Assembly: GCA_022825005.1 (NCBI GenBank)
Contig: JAJDYU010000057.1
Coordinates: 84,460-148,459, forward strand
DNA length: 64,000 bases
Reading direction: 5' to 3'
DNA from: Acidimicrobiia bacterium
Lineage (GTDB): Bacteria; Actinomycetota; Acidimicrobiia; Acidimicrobiales; Bin134
The translations under genes and the position numbers were made by a program. The notes under the pieces are model-generated. The model searched no databases. It was not told the DNA's origin and saw only the letters and a list, made by a program, of their open reading frames with translations. Below, one piece after another: positions 28,486-36,500 of this stretch. Position 1 is the stretch's first letter, and each line of letters starts with the position of its first letter.

Positions 28486-29596
28486 GTCGCAACCTCGGAT
28501 CCAGGTAGCTATAGGAGACATCTATGGCACCGTTCAACACCACATAGAACGTGGCCAGAATCAGCACGCCGCCTTGGACTATGGGGAAATCTCCGGTATT
28601 TACCCCGTCATTGACAATGAGGGTGCCCATCCCCGGCAAGCGGAATATTGCCTCCACGATTACCGTTCCCCCGATAAGGCGACCGAAGGCCACGCCGGCC
28701 AGGGTGATAAGCGAGAATGAGGAGGGTCGCAGGGCGTCGCGGGCCAAGATGCGGACCGGCGGCATGCCCTTGGCCCGAGCCGACAATATGTAGTCCTCCT
28801 GGAGGGTGGCTTGTACATCCCCCCGCAACAGCCGCATAAACACCGCGATCTCCGTGAGAGCGACTGTGACCGCAGGCAAGAACGCGCTTCGAAGGTTCTC
28901 CAACCTGCCTTCATCGGAAGTCCAACGAACGAACCCTTGTCGAGGAAACGAGGGCCACTTGTTGGTCAGCCAGACCGTCAGCCCGGCGACCACCACTGCG
29001 GCCGCAATTCTGACGATCACGCCCCCACCCCCGCCACGCTGCTCGCGCCCTGCGCTCCACAACAGCCAGATTGACCAAGCCAATCCCAGCACCAACACCC
29101 CGTACCGGGGGATGGTGGCATTGAAAACGAACAGGAACACCAGCAGCAGCCCGGCAAGAAAGCTGGGAATCGAAATGATCCCAAAGGCGCTTCCACTGCT
29201 GAACCTGTCAAATCGGGTGCCGGCCCGATACGCGGCCCATGTCCCGACAGGAACGGAAATAAGCAGTGCCAGTCCCATCCCGATCATGGCGATTTCGATG
29301 GTCACCGGAAAGGTCTGCTTGAGACGGTCGGCCACTGTCACCCCAGGTCGGGTGATCTGTTCGCCGAAATCCCCCTGGACTATGTTGCCCAGCCAATCGA
29401 GATATCGGGCCGCCACGTTTTGGTCTAGGCCCAGTTCCCTTTCGATGCGCTCGTAGTCCTCTGGGTGACCTTCCGTGCCGATGATGGCAAGTATCGGGTC
29501 GCCGGGAACCAACTCGATGAGCAGTGACGTAGCCGCGCTCACAATGAAGAGCACCGGCACCAACCGGACAAGCTTCAGCCCGATAACTCTCAGCAC
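28475..29596 (-). CDS. peptide-type ABC transporter permease (OppB/DppB family)
   Basis: A 373-residue permease with an N-terminal membrane helix (residues 10-28) and an OppB signature: ELVPGDPILAIIG near 28, ERELGLDQNVAARYLDWLGNIVQGDFGEQI near 53 and the EAA loop DYILSARAKGMPPVRILARDALRPSSFSL near 262. A central extra segment (about 170-225, with two more hydrophobic stretches and Gly-rich GREQRGGGGGV) makes it longer than the usual 310-340 residues. It pairs with the OppC-like gene downstream and lies 82 bp behind the binding-protein gene, across a strong stem-loop. Confidence 0.9.
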   Translation of the reverse strand: MLRVIGLKLVRLVPVLFIVSAATSLLIELVPGDPILAIIGTEGHPEDYERIERELGLDQNVAARYLDWLGNIVQGDFGEQITRPGVTVADRLKQTFPVTIEIAMIGMGLALLISVPVGTWAAYRAGTRFDRFSSGSAFGIISIPSFLAGLLLVFLFVFNATIPRYGVLVLGLAWSIWLLWSAGREQRGGGGGVIVRIAAAVVVAGLTVWLTNKWPSFPRQGFVRWTSDEGRLENLRSAFLPAVTVALTEIAVFMRLLRGDVQATLQEDYILSARAKGMPPVRILARDALRPSSFSLITLAGVAFGRLIGGTVIVEAIFRLPGMGTLIVNDGVNTGDFPIVQGGVLILATFYVVLNGAIDVSYSYLDPRLRRGR

Positions 29597-29629
29597 ACCA
29601 GATCAGCTTCCGATATCCACGAGCGGCCT

Positions 29630-29672
29630 GGTTGTCCCGCCCGCTACGCACCGGCGGGCGGGCGGGACAACC
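29630..29672. terminator. 15-bp stem-loop between binding-protein and permease genes
   Basis: The arms GGTTGTCCCGCCCGC (29630-29644) and GCGGGCGGGACAACC (29658-29672) are perfect complements around a 13-nt loop. No T-run follows on the minus strand, so it is not a classical intrinsic terminator. In this position such hairpins usually protect the upstream mRNA or cause partial termination, giving more binding protein than permease; this role is inferred. Confidence 0.75.
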
Positions 29673-29678
29673 AACGGA

Positions 29679-31457
29679 TCAGCCTTCGTCAATGTAAGCG
29701 TCGTAGAACATCAGGCCGCTGGCCTGGGTCGGAACGATGCCTTTCACATTGGGCTTCCAGATCAGAAGCTCTTCGGTGGTCTCATAGATAACGCTGGGCC
29801 AGCTTTGCCGCCACACCCTCCACATCTCGGCCAGGCTGGCCTGAATCTGGTCGTTGTTGGTAGCCCCCGCAAGGGTCTCCAAGGCGGCATCCATCTCAGG
29901 ATCGTTGTAGCCGATGCGGTTGTTGGATGCTTCTGAGTGGAATTGGAGAAGCGGGATGAACGGGGTCTCGTCAGCCACGTTGAAGCCCCAACATGACAAA
30001 TCGAAGTCCGCCTGGACGAGGACGGCGCCAACCATGTCCAAGACGGTGCCGTCATTGTCCAAGTCCACATCAAATCCGGCCGCCTCCAACAGAGCTTCAG
30101 CCGCGATGGCCCAGTCGATCCGGCTGGGGGCGTTGTGACAGATCATGCGAATGCTGCCGTCCCAGCCGGTTTCGTCCTTGACTTCCTGCACCAACTGCCG
30201 GGCCCGCTCAATATCGGGCTCAACCGGAGCGAACAGTTCATCGTCCCAGAAGAGGGACTTTTCGGACAACATCGAGGAGGTCGGGCTACCAGTGCCCTCA
30301 TTGGCCCGCTCATCGAGAACGTCGGTGTCAAGGGCATAGGCGATCGCCTCTCGTAGCCGTACATCGGTGGTGGGAGGAGTGGATCCCCGCACACCGTTGT
30401 TGATCAAGAGGGTCCCACCCGAATTCTGGAGGAAAGTCCAACCATTTTCGCCGTCTCCGTTTTCCCGAGCCTCAAAGATGACCCGAGGCTCCCGAAGGAA
30501 GGCCACATCGAGTTCGTCGTTCTGGAACGCCTCATAGGTGGCCGGCGCGCCGGGGATGCGGACAAAGCGGATGGTCTCGATACACACCGGACCACCCCAA
30601 TAGTCGTCCTTCGCCTTGACAACGATCTCCTCTTGAGGCGCATAGCGCTCAATGTTGTAGGGCCCGAGGCCGGCGCCAACTGGATTGAGGTTGACCTGCT
30701 CTTGGCCATTGGCCTCCACAAAGGTGGGGTTGATCATCATTCCGGGCTCGTCGGCCAAGGCGTATTGGAATGTGCCCCACGGGCGGCTGAGATGGAAGGT
30801 CATAGTCAGATCGTCGTGAATCTCGTATTCCTCTATCCACGCCACGAAGGCCCTGCTCTGGTTACGGACGCTCGGGTCGTCCCTTAAGAACCTCTCCATG
30901 CTGGACTGAACCACTGATGTATCCAGCGGCGTCCCGTCGGAGAATGTGATCCCCGGGCGCAGAGTCAAAGTCCATTCCGTGAGATCGTCGTTGGATTCAA
31001 CCGACTCGGCCAGGTGCGGGACATAACCCTTGGACACCTGGTCGTAGCGCATGAGCGTGTCGTAAAGAGACATCAGCTCGATCATGCCGGTTGTACCTGA
31101 ACCCGAGGAAACGGTGGGATCAAGCCCCGCGGTTTCCGAGAACATGCCCATGGTTATCTCAGTGCCGGGCACGGTGGCCTCGCAGGCATCCGTCATCTCT
31201 TCTTCCGCAGGAGCTGCTTCCTCGTCATCGGCGGGCGCAGCATCTTCGCCGTCATCCGATGGCTCGGCAGGGGCCGCATCTTCCTCGTCATCGCCAGACG
31301 GTGCGGGAGCCGGCTCATCGCCGTCATCGGCAGCCTGTGTAGGCGCAGGCTCGTCTGGAGCTGTCTGGACCCCATCGTCGTCATCGTTGCCGCAAGCCGC
31401 GGCCACTAGGCCGAAGACCATCAGCAGCGCCAAAATCCTGATAAGCCAGGAACGCAT
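29679..31457 (-). CDS. ABC transporter substrate-binding lipoprotein, SBP family 5 (peptide type)
   Basis: A 592-residue extracytoplasmic lipoprotein. The signal peptide ends in lipobox VAAAC (Cys22), followed by an extremely acidic Asp/Glu/Ala/Pro linker (about 23-88) that probably spaces the domain from the membrane. The family 5 fold begins near 95 (TEITMGMFSETAGLDPTVSSGSG) and includes TEWTLTLRPGITFSDGTPLDTSVVQSS near 165. Family 5 proteins bind peptides, nickel or sugars for the two permeases downstream. ATG 31457 is preceded by GGGGGAAG, and a good promoter lies at 31490-31518. The ligand is unknown. Confidence 0.92.
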   Translation of the reverse strand: MRSWLIRILALLMVFGLVAAACGNDDDDGVQTAPDEPAPTQAADDGDEPAPAPSGDDEEDAAPAEPSDDGEDAAPADDEEAAPAEEEMTDACEATVPGTEITMGMFSETAGLDPTVSSGSGTTGMIELMSLYDTLMRYDQVSKGYVPHLAESVESNDDLTEWTLTLRPGITFSDGTPLDTSVVQSSMERFLRDDPSVRNQSRAFVAWIEEYEIHDDLTMTFHLSRPWGTFQYALADEPGMMINPTFVEANGQEQVNLNPVGAGLGPYNIERYAPQEEIVVKAKDDYWGGPVCIETIRFVRIPGAPATYEAFQNDELDVAFLREPRVIFEARENGDGENGWTFLQNSGGTLLINNGVRGSTPPTTDVRLREAIAYALDTDVLDERANEGTGSPTSSMLSEKSLFWDDELFAPVEPDIERARQLVQEVKDETGWDGSIRMICHNAPSRIDWAIAAEALLEAAGFDVDLDNDGTVLDMVGAVLVQADFDLSCWGFNVADETPFIPLLQFHSEASNNRIGYNDPEMDAALETLAGATNNDQIQASLAEMWRVWRQSWPSVIYETTEELLIWKPNVKGIVPTQASGLMFYDAYIDEG

Positions 31458-31489
31458 ATCACTTCCCCCTCATGGTTTGTGGTGCCGAC

Positions 31490-31518
31490 ACTCTAGGAAA
31501 ACTGGGCTGAAGGGGCAA
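31490..31518 (-). promoter_or_regulatory. sigma70-type promoter of the peptide ABC operon
   Basis: On the minus strand TTGCCC (31513-31518), a 17-bp spacer and TAGAGT (31490-31495) form a good vegetative promoter. About 25 nt of leader follow with GGGGGAAG before the ATG at 31457, so unlike many genes here this mRNA has a leader. Confidence 0.65.
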
Positions 31519-31555
31519 CCTTTACCACCAGTCCGGCATCGCATGGGTCGGAAGA

Positions 31556-31578
31556 CTCGACTTACTCGTCTAGTCGAG
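31556..31578. terminator. weak stem-loop at the end of the PKS gene cluster
   Basis: CTCGACT (31556-31562) and AGTCGAG (31572-31578) can pair around a 9-nt loop, straddling the stop codon of the alpha/beta hydrolase. There is no T-tract; a terminator or boundary role is only a suggestion. Confidence 0.3.
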
Positions 31579-32475
31579 AACGCTTTCGATGAACCCCCGC
31601 ACAATTGCGACGCACTCTTCGGGCTGCTCCAACTGGAGCATGTGGGTGGCGTCGGGCAGGAAGTCGTAGTCGACGCTGGAGATGTCGCTGAGGTTCAGCG
31701 ACGGCAAGTACGAATAGGGCAGCGTGGGATCGGCCCCGAGCACCTTGACCGGACAGCGGATCTTGGAGAAGTCGATGAACGCTCCGAAAACGCTGGCGTA
31801 GTCGATGATCTGCGCTTCGTACTCCCGAGGGCATCGCAGCTCAAAGCCCTCCCCGTCGGGGGATTCCCGCAGGGTGGAATCGGCCAGCAGGTCCACCGTC
31901 CCGGGCACCGCCGCCTTGTAGGTGGGGAATATCCCGAACAAGTCGGTGAATGCGCTCTTGGTCTTGAACTGATGAGTGCGGCGCCGGGCTGATTTCGCCA
32001 TGCGGATTGCGGCTTCTTCGAAGTCCCGAAAGTTCCTGCCCGGCTTGCACAGGGGCGGGTCGAACAAGACGAGCGCCGAGTAATCGCTGCCTTTGGATTC
32101 AGAGATGAGGGGCGTGAGGCACGACAAGGAGTGGAATACGCCAACCTGCGGTTTCTGGCCGAATTGCCGGCCAATCTCCTCGAGTACGCGGTCATGATCG
32201 CTGACCAGCGTCGGAACACTGTGGTTTTCCAGGCCGCCCACCGCGTTCCAACCATGGTTCCTCATGTCGTAGACGATGAGGTCGAAGTCGTCGGTCAGGA
32301 GCGACCAGAACGGATAGTAGAAGTCGATGGCCAGGCCATTGCCATGGCTGAGGATAAGTCGGGTGCCATCGGGGTTTCCGTGGCGGCGAAGTAAGATGGA
32401 CGACTCTTTGTCCATTTTCACTTCGTGGACAGACCGCGGCTCGGGAACCCTCCAAACCCGCTCTTGCTCCGTCAC
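31570..32475 (-). CDS. alpha/beta hydrolase (possible PKS product-releasing enzyme)
   Basis: A 301-residue alpha/beta hydrolase. The oxyanion strand LILSHGNGLAIDFYYPFW lies near 40, the nucleophile region VGVFHSLSCLTPL near 112, in which the usual G-x-S-x-G is F-H-S-L-S but the Ser remains, and the probable catalytic His in LPDATHMLQLEQPEE near 278. It lacks a lid signature that would name a substrate. It is the last gene of the PKS set, 2 bp after the phosphopantetheinyl transferase, so it may hydrolyse or cyclise the polyketide from its carrier, as type II thioesterase-like hydrolases do; this is inference from position. Confidence 0.75.
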   Translation of the reverse strand: MTEQERVWRVPEPRSVHEVKMDKESSILLRRHGNPDGTRLILSHGNGLAIDFYYPFWSLLTDDFDLIVYDMRNHGWNAVGGLENHSVPTLVSDHDRVLEEIGRQFGQKPQVGVFHSLSCLTPLISESKGSDYSALVLFDPPLCKPGRNFRDFEEAAIRMAKSARRRTHQFKTKSAFTDLFGIFPTYKAAVPGTVDLLADSTLRESPDGEGFELRCPREYEAQIIDYASVFGAFIDFSKIRCPVKVLGADPTLPYSYLPSLNLSDISSVDYDFLPDATHMLQLEQPEECVAIVRGFIESVLD

Positions 32476-32477
32476 GG

Positions 32478-33182
32478 TTACGGGCTTACTTCATACGCGA
32501 TGGCGGCGGCGAATTCCCTCGTTCCGATTTCCTCCAAGCACCAAGACATCTCGGGGATTTGAGCAAACTGGCAGATGCTCTTCGTGGCCCCATGGCGCAT
32601 GTCTTCTGGGATCTCCAACTCTGCGACCTTCATGGAAAGTCCCTTGCCGTGGGCTTTCACGAGCGCTTCTTTGATCGTCCAGAAGCGAAAGAACTTGTGA
32701 AGCTGCTGGCACCCGTCAAGCGATTCCAACTCGGCCTTCTCATGCGGGCTGAACACGCCCTCGATGAGGTTCTCGAGATTCCGGCGAGGCTCCCGCTCCT
32801 CTACATCCACGCCTAGGCGACCCCTGGGCGCCACGGCAATCAGCCCGTGGTTGCCGCTGTGGCTCACGTTGAAGCTGATGGAGGCAGGCTGGCCGTTGAC
32901 CAAGGCAAAGGGCTTGCCGTGCTTGGCGGCCTCGAACGCCAGCGATTCGTTTGGACAACCGAGCTGGCGGCAGAGGACGGCACGAAGCGCGGCGCGGCAC
33001 AGCACATACCGCCGTTGTGCGACGGGGGATAGAAAGCGCTCCCAGCGCGAGCGCTCGTCCCCGTCGAGCCACGAGAGAGCCTCGGCCTCGCGACCCTGAT
33101 CGGGAATCAGGTCGACATGGAAGACAGCAATAGCACCGATGCTCTTGTACCGGTGCCACCAGCTATCTGAGTCGGCGATCAA
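32478..33182 (-). CDS. 4'-phosphopantetheinyl transferase (Sfp type)
   Basis: A 234-residue two-lobe transferase that attaches the CoA-derived phosphopantetheine arm to a serine of carrier proteins. Sfp-type motifs are clear: SISFNVSHSGNHGLIAV near 97, RLGVDVEEREPRR near 120 (Mg-binding Asp and Glu), and FFRFWTIKEALVKAHGKGL near 165. Its length agrees with Sfp rather than with the short AcpS family, so it fits the PKS ACP and the discrete ACP. Start ATG 33182 overlaps the ACP stop as ATGA, tying production of the enzyme to its substrate. Confidence 0.93.
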   Translation of the reverse strand: MIADSDSWWHRYKSIGAIAVFHVDLIPDQGREAEALSWLDGDERSRWERFLSPVAQRRYVLCRAALRAVLCRQLGCPNESLAFEAAKHGKPFALVNGQPASISFNVSHSGNHGLIAVAPRGRLGVDVEEREPRRNLENLIEGVFSPHEKAELESLDGCQQLHKFFRFWTIKEALVKAHGKGLSMKVAELEIPEDMRHGATKSICQFAQIPEMSWCLEEIGTREFAAAIAYEVSP

Positions 33183-33421
33183 CCAGAGGAATCGAGGTGG
33201 TTGATGAGGTCTTGAGGTGTCAAGAGCTCGGCGAACTCCTCAGCGGAGATGTCCGTGCCGAATTCCTGGTTGACCGATTGCCAAAAAGCCACGATGTCGG
33301 AAGAAGCGACACCTGCATCGGCAACGTTGCGAGACAGGTCCAAGGGCTGACCCGCTTCTCGTCCATCAATCTCCAAAGTCTGATCGACGATGGCCCTAAT
33401 CCGCTCTTCAGTGGAAGACAT
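33179..33421 (-). CDS. discrete acyl carrier protein
   Basis: An 80-residue acidic four-helix carrier protein. The phosphopantetheine site lies in DAGVASSDIVAF with Ser40; the canonical D-S-L reads A-S-S here, with the Asp before the modified serine lost. The rest matches ACPs (helix 1 EERIRAIVDQTLEI, helix 2 IVAFWQSVNQEFGTDI, helix 3 EEFAELLTPQDLINHL). Its position behind a PKS whose last KS has no partner ACP suggests it is that partner, or a carrier for a starter or extender unit. ATG 33421 has AAGGAG upstream and its own promoter. Confidence 0.88.
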   Translation of the reverse strand: MSSTEERIRAIVDQTLEIDGREAGQPLDLSRNVADAGVASSDIVAFWQSVNQEFGTDISAEEFAELLTPQDLINHLDSSG

Positions 33422-33457
33422 TCACCTGCTCCTTTGCAACCGATTGAAAGCGGGGAA

Positions 33458-33485
33458 AGTGTATCAAGAGGCGGGTAATTGTCAA
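33458..33485 (-). promoter_or_regulatory. near-consensus promoter of the ACP-PPTase-hydrolase genes
   Basis: On the minus strand TTGACA (33480-33485), a 16-bp spacer and TACACT (33458-33463) match sigma70-type consensus closely. It lies in the 87-bp gap after the PKS stop, with AAGGAG and the ACP ATG downstream. The three small genes can therefore be transcribed without the 9.6-kb PKS gene. Confidence 0.75.
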
Positions 33486-33508
33486 TCGACCTGAGCGCCC
33501 CTGGGCTC

Positions 33509-36500
33509 TCATCTCGCTTCTACCCAGTAGCGCTGTCGCTGGAACGGGTAGTCGGGCAGTGAGATCCGACGGCGCGCCTCGCCCTGGAACAAGCCCTCAA
33601 ATTGAATCACCTGGCCATCGGCATATTCCGCGGCAACGGCCTCAAGCGGATCATCGCCGTTCGCAGGCACCGCCGCACCGCTTTGAGCTTGTTGCTCGTC
33701 GCTCTCGAGGAGCGCGCTGAGTTGCTGGCGGAGGGACTCCGCATCGCTGAACACCACCCCAGCCCGGTGTGAGAAGTGGCTTCGCCCGATGCTGGCCGTC
33801 CAGGCCATGTCGGAGAGCAGCGGATCGGTAGCGGCACCGGCGTCCGCAAGCTCCTCGGCGTGCTCGTCGAGCCAGGAGAGATACCGCTGGGCCAGATCTC
33901 TCAACGCCTCCGGAGTCTTGGCCGACAACGGCAGCAGCCGTCTCTCGGGCGGCTCTGCCCCCTCACCGAACGGCGATTCCTCGGCGGCCACGGCTTGCGG
34001 TGGCCCCACCGGCTGCCACGGCGGGCTGAATCCATCGGGGTCGTCAGCGGTGGTTTGGTACCCCTCCACCACGACGTGGGAGTTGGCCCCCGAGATACCG
34101 AACGAGTTGACCGCGGCCAAAGCCTGGCGACCTGGATCTCCGGGCCATTCGATCGCCTCGGTGGCGACCCTCAGCGGCATCTTCTCCCATGCGATCTCGG
34201 GACTCGGCTCGCTGAAGTTCAGGTGCCTCGGAACCGTCCTATGTCTCATCCCCAGCACCACCTTGATCAGGCCGGCCATCCCCGCGGCGCCTTCGAGGTG
34301 CCCGATGTTGGTTTTCACCGAGCCGATCCATACTGGGCGGTCTTCCTCGCGCCCTGGGCCGTAAACCGAGGCGATCGCGCTCGCCTCCACTGAATCGCCT
34401 ACTTCCGTGCCCACGCCGTGGGCCTCCACATAGTCAACCTCATCAGCGGCGACGCCAGCCCGGGCCAGTGCTTCGACCATGACCCGCTCCTGGGCCCGCC
34501 CACTGGGAACGGTGACGGCCAGGCCGGCCCCGGTCTGATTCACTGCCGACCCCCGGACGACGCCCCAAATCCGGTCTCCGTCCGCTTCGGCATCGCTGAG
34601 CCGCTTCAGCACCAAAACGCCGCAACCTTCTCCCCGCACATAGCCGTCGGCCGACGCGTCAAACGACCTGCACTGCCCTTGCAACGACAAGATGTCCGCC
34701 TCGACCAGGGCGTTGGTGACCGCAGTCGACAAGACCACGTTCGCACCCCCAGCCAGGGCGACGTCTATCTCTCCTCGCCGAAGAGCCTCTACCGCCTGAT
34801 GCACGGCAACCAGCGACGATGTGCAGGCCAAGTCGAACGGCACCGCCGGTCCTTCCAGCCCCAGCGAGAATGCCACTCGCCCGACGGTCAAGCTTCCTGC
34901 GGTGTTGAGGTGTCCTCCGGTTCGGCCTCGTTTCTCGATGACGCTCCGGTATTCGCTGACACCGATCCCCACATACAAACCGCCGCGGCTTGACTTCAGG
35001 CGTTCGGGATCGATAGCCGCATCCTCAACCGCCTGCCAGCTGGTCTCCAGCAACATCCTCTGGAGCGGGTCGATCGACCATGCCTCCTTGGGCGAAATCC
35101 GGAAGAACAGGGGATCAAACCGGTCGAGGCCCTCGATGTACGAACCCTTTCGGTAGATGGCATCGGTGGCCGCTGGATCTCCGAGGACTCCCTCCCATGG
35201 ACCGCCGTCTTGGCGCCCATCGGTCACCGTGTTCTCGCCGGCCTCCAGAAGGCGCCAATAGGCCGATAGATCCTCAGCACCGGGAAGCCGACAAGCCATG
35301 CCCACGATGGCGACCCCCTCTTCATCCAGACGAACGGGCCGGGGCAGGGCTGGTTGCACGGCCTCTCGGGACTCGACGGCTTCGCCTGCCTGTCCGAACT
35401 CCTGGGACAGGTGCTGGGCCAGTCCCGTGATGTTCGGATAGTCGAATATCGCGGTGTTGGACACGGTGTACTCGCCGGCGAATGCCCGATTCAGCCGATT
35501 CCGCAGTTCCACCACCATCAGCGAGTCCATCCCCAGGTCGGCGAACACGGCCGAATCGTCCGGCAGGTCGGGCAACCGCATCACGGCTTGCAGCTCTCGT
35601 TGCAGGTGTGCGATCAGCATCTGGTCGCGCTCCGCGGCAGTGGCATTCCCGAGGGCGTCCAGCAGATCGACAGACGATTCCTGAGTTTCGCCCGAGGCGT
35701 CCGCCGCCAGCAGATCTTCCAAGAACAGCGACCGTGCGTCAGGGCCTTCGGCAACCGCTTGCCAATCGACCGCCGCCGCCATGGCCATGGTCACGTCCTG
35801 GCGAACCAGATGGTCGAACGCCCTCATCCCCTGTTCAGGGGCAATCCACCCCGTGCCCGCGGCTTCGAGTTGAACGGCGATTCGCTCCCGTTGCTCCTCG
35901 GCCTCGCCCAGTCCCGACCACGCCCCCCAGGCGATCGACTGCCCGGGCAGACCCAGCGACCGGCGATGGGCGGCAAGCTGGTCCAAGAACACATTGGCCG
36001 CGGCGTGGTTCGACTGCCCTGAATTGCCCATGACACCGGCGATGCTGGAGAACAAGACAAACATGTCGAGGTCGCGGTCTTCGGTGGCCCGATGGAGATG
36101 CCAGGCGCCCAGCATCTTCGGCGCCAGCACTTCTTCGAACTTCTCCCAGGTCTGGTTGGCGAGCACGCCGTCGGACAGCACGCCCACGCTGTGGATCACG
36201 CCCCCCAGCGGCGGCAGGTTGGCGTCGATCCGGGCCAGCATCTGGTCGAGGGCTGACGGGTCGGTCGCATCAGCCAGCTCGACCTCCACCGTCACTCCCT
36301 GTTGGCGGAGCCCATTGATGGTCTCTTCTGCTTCGGGATCGGGGGGCCGTCGCCCGTTCAACACGATGGCCCCTGCGCCTCGTTCGGCCAGCCAGCCGGC
36401 CACCGCGCATCCGATGCCCCCCATGCCCCCGGTCACCAGGTAGGTCCGGTCGTCTCGCAACCTTCCGGTTTCAATGGGGGAACCGGCGAGGACGAGCTTG

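Noticed and set aside
33422..33508. A frameshift or lost AT domain after the PKS stop
   Set aside because: The gap is only 87 bp, holds a promoter and ribosome-binding site, and shows no AT motif in any frame; the PKS frame itself ends on a normal post-AT linker.
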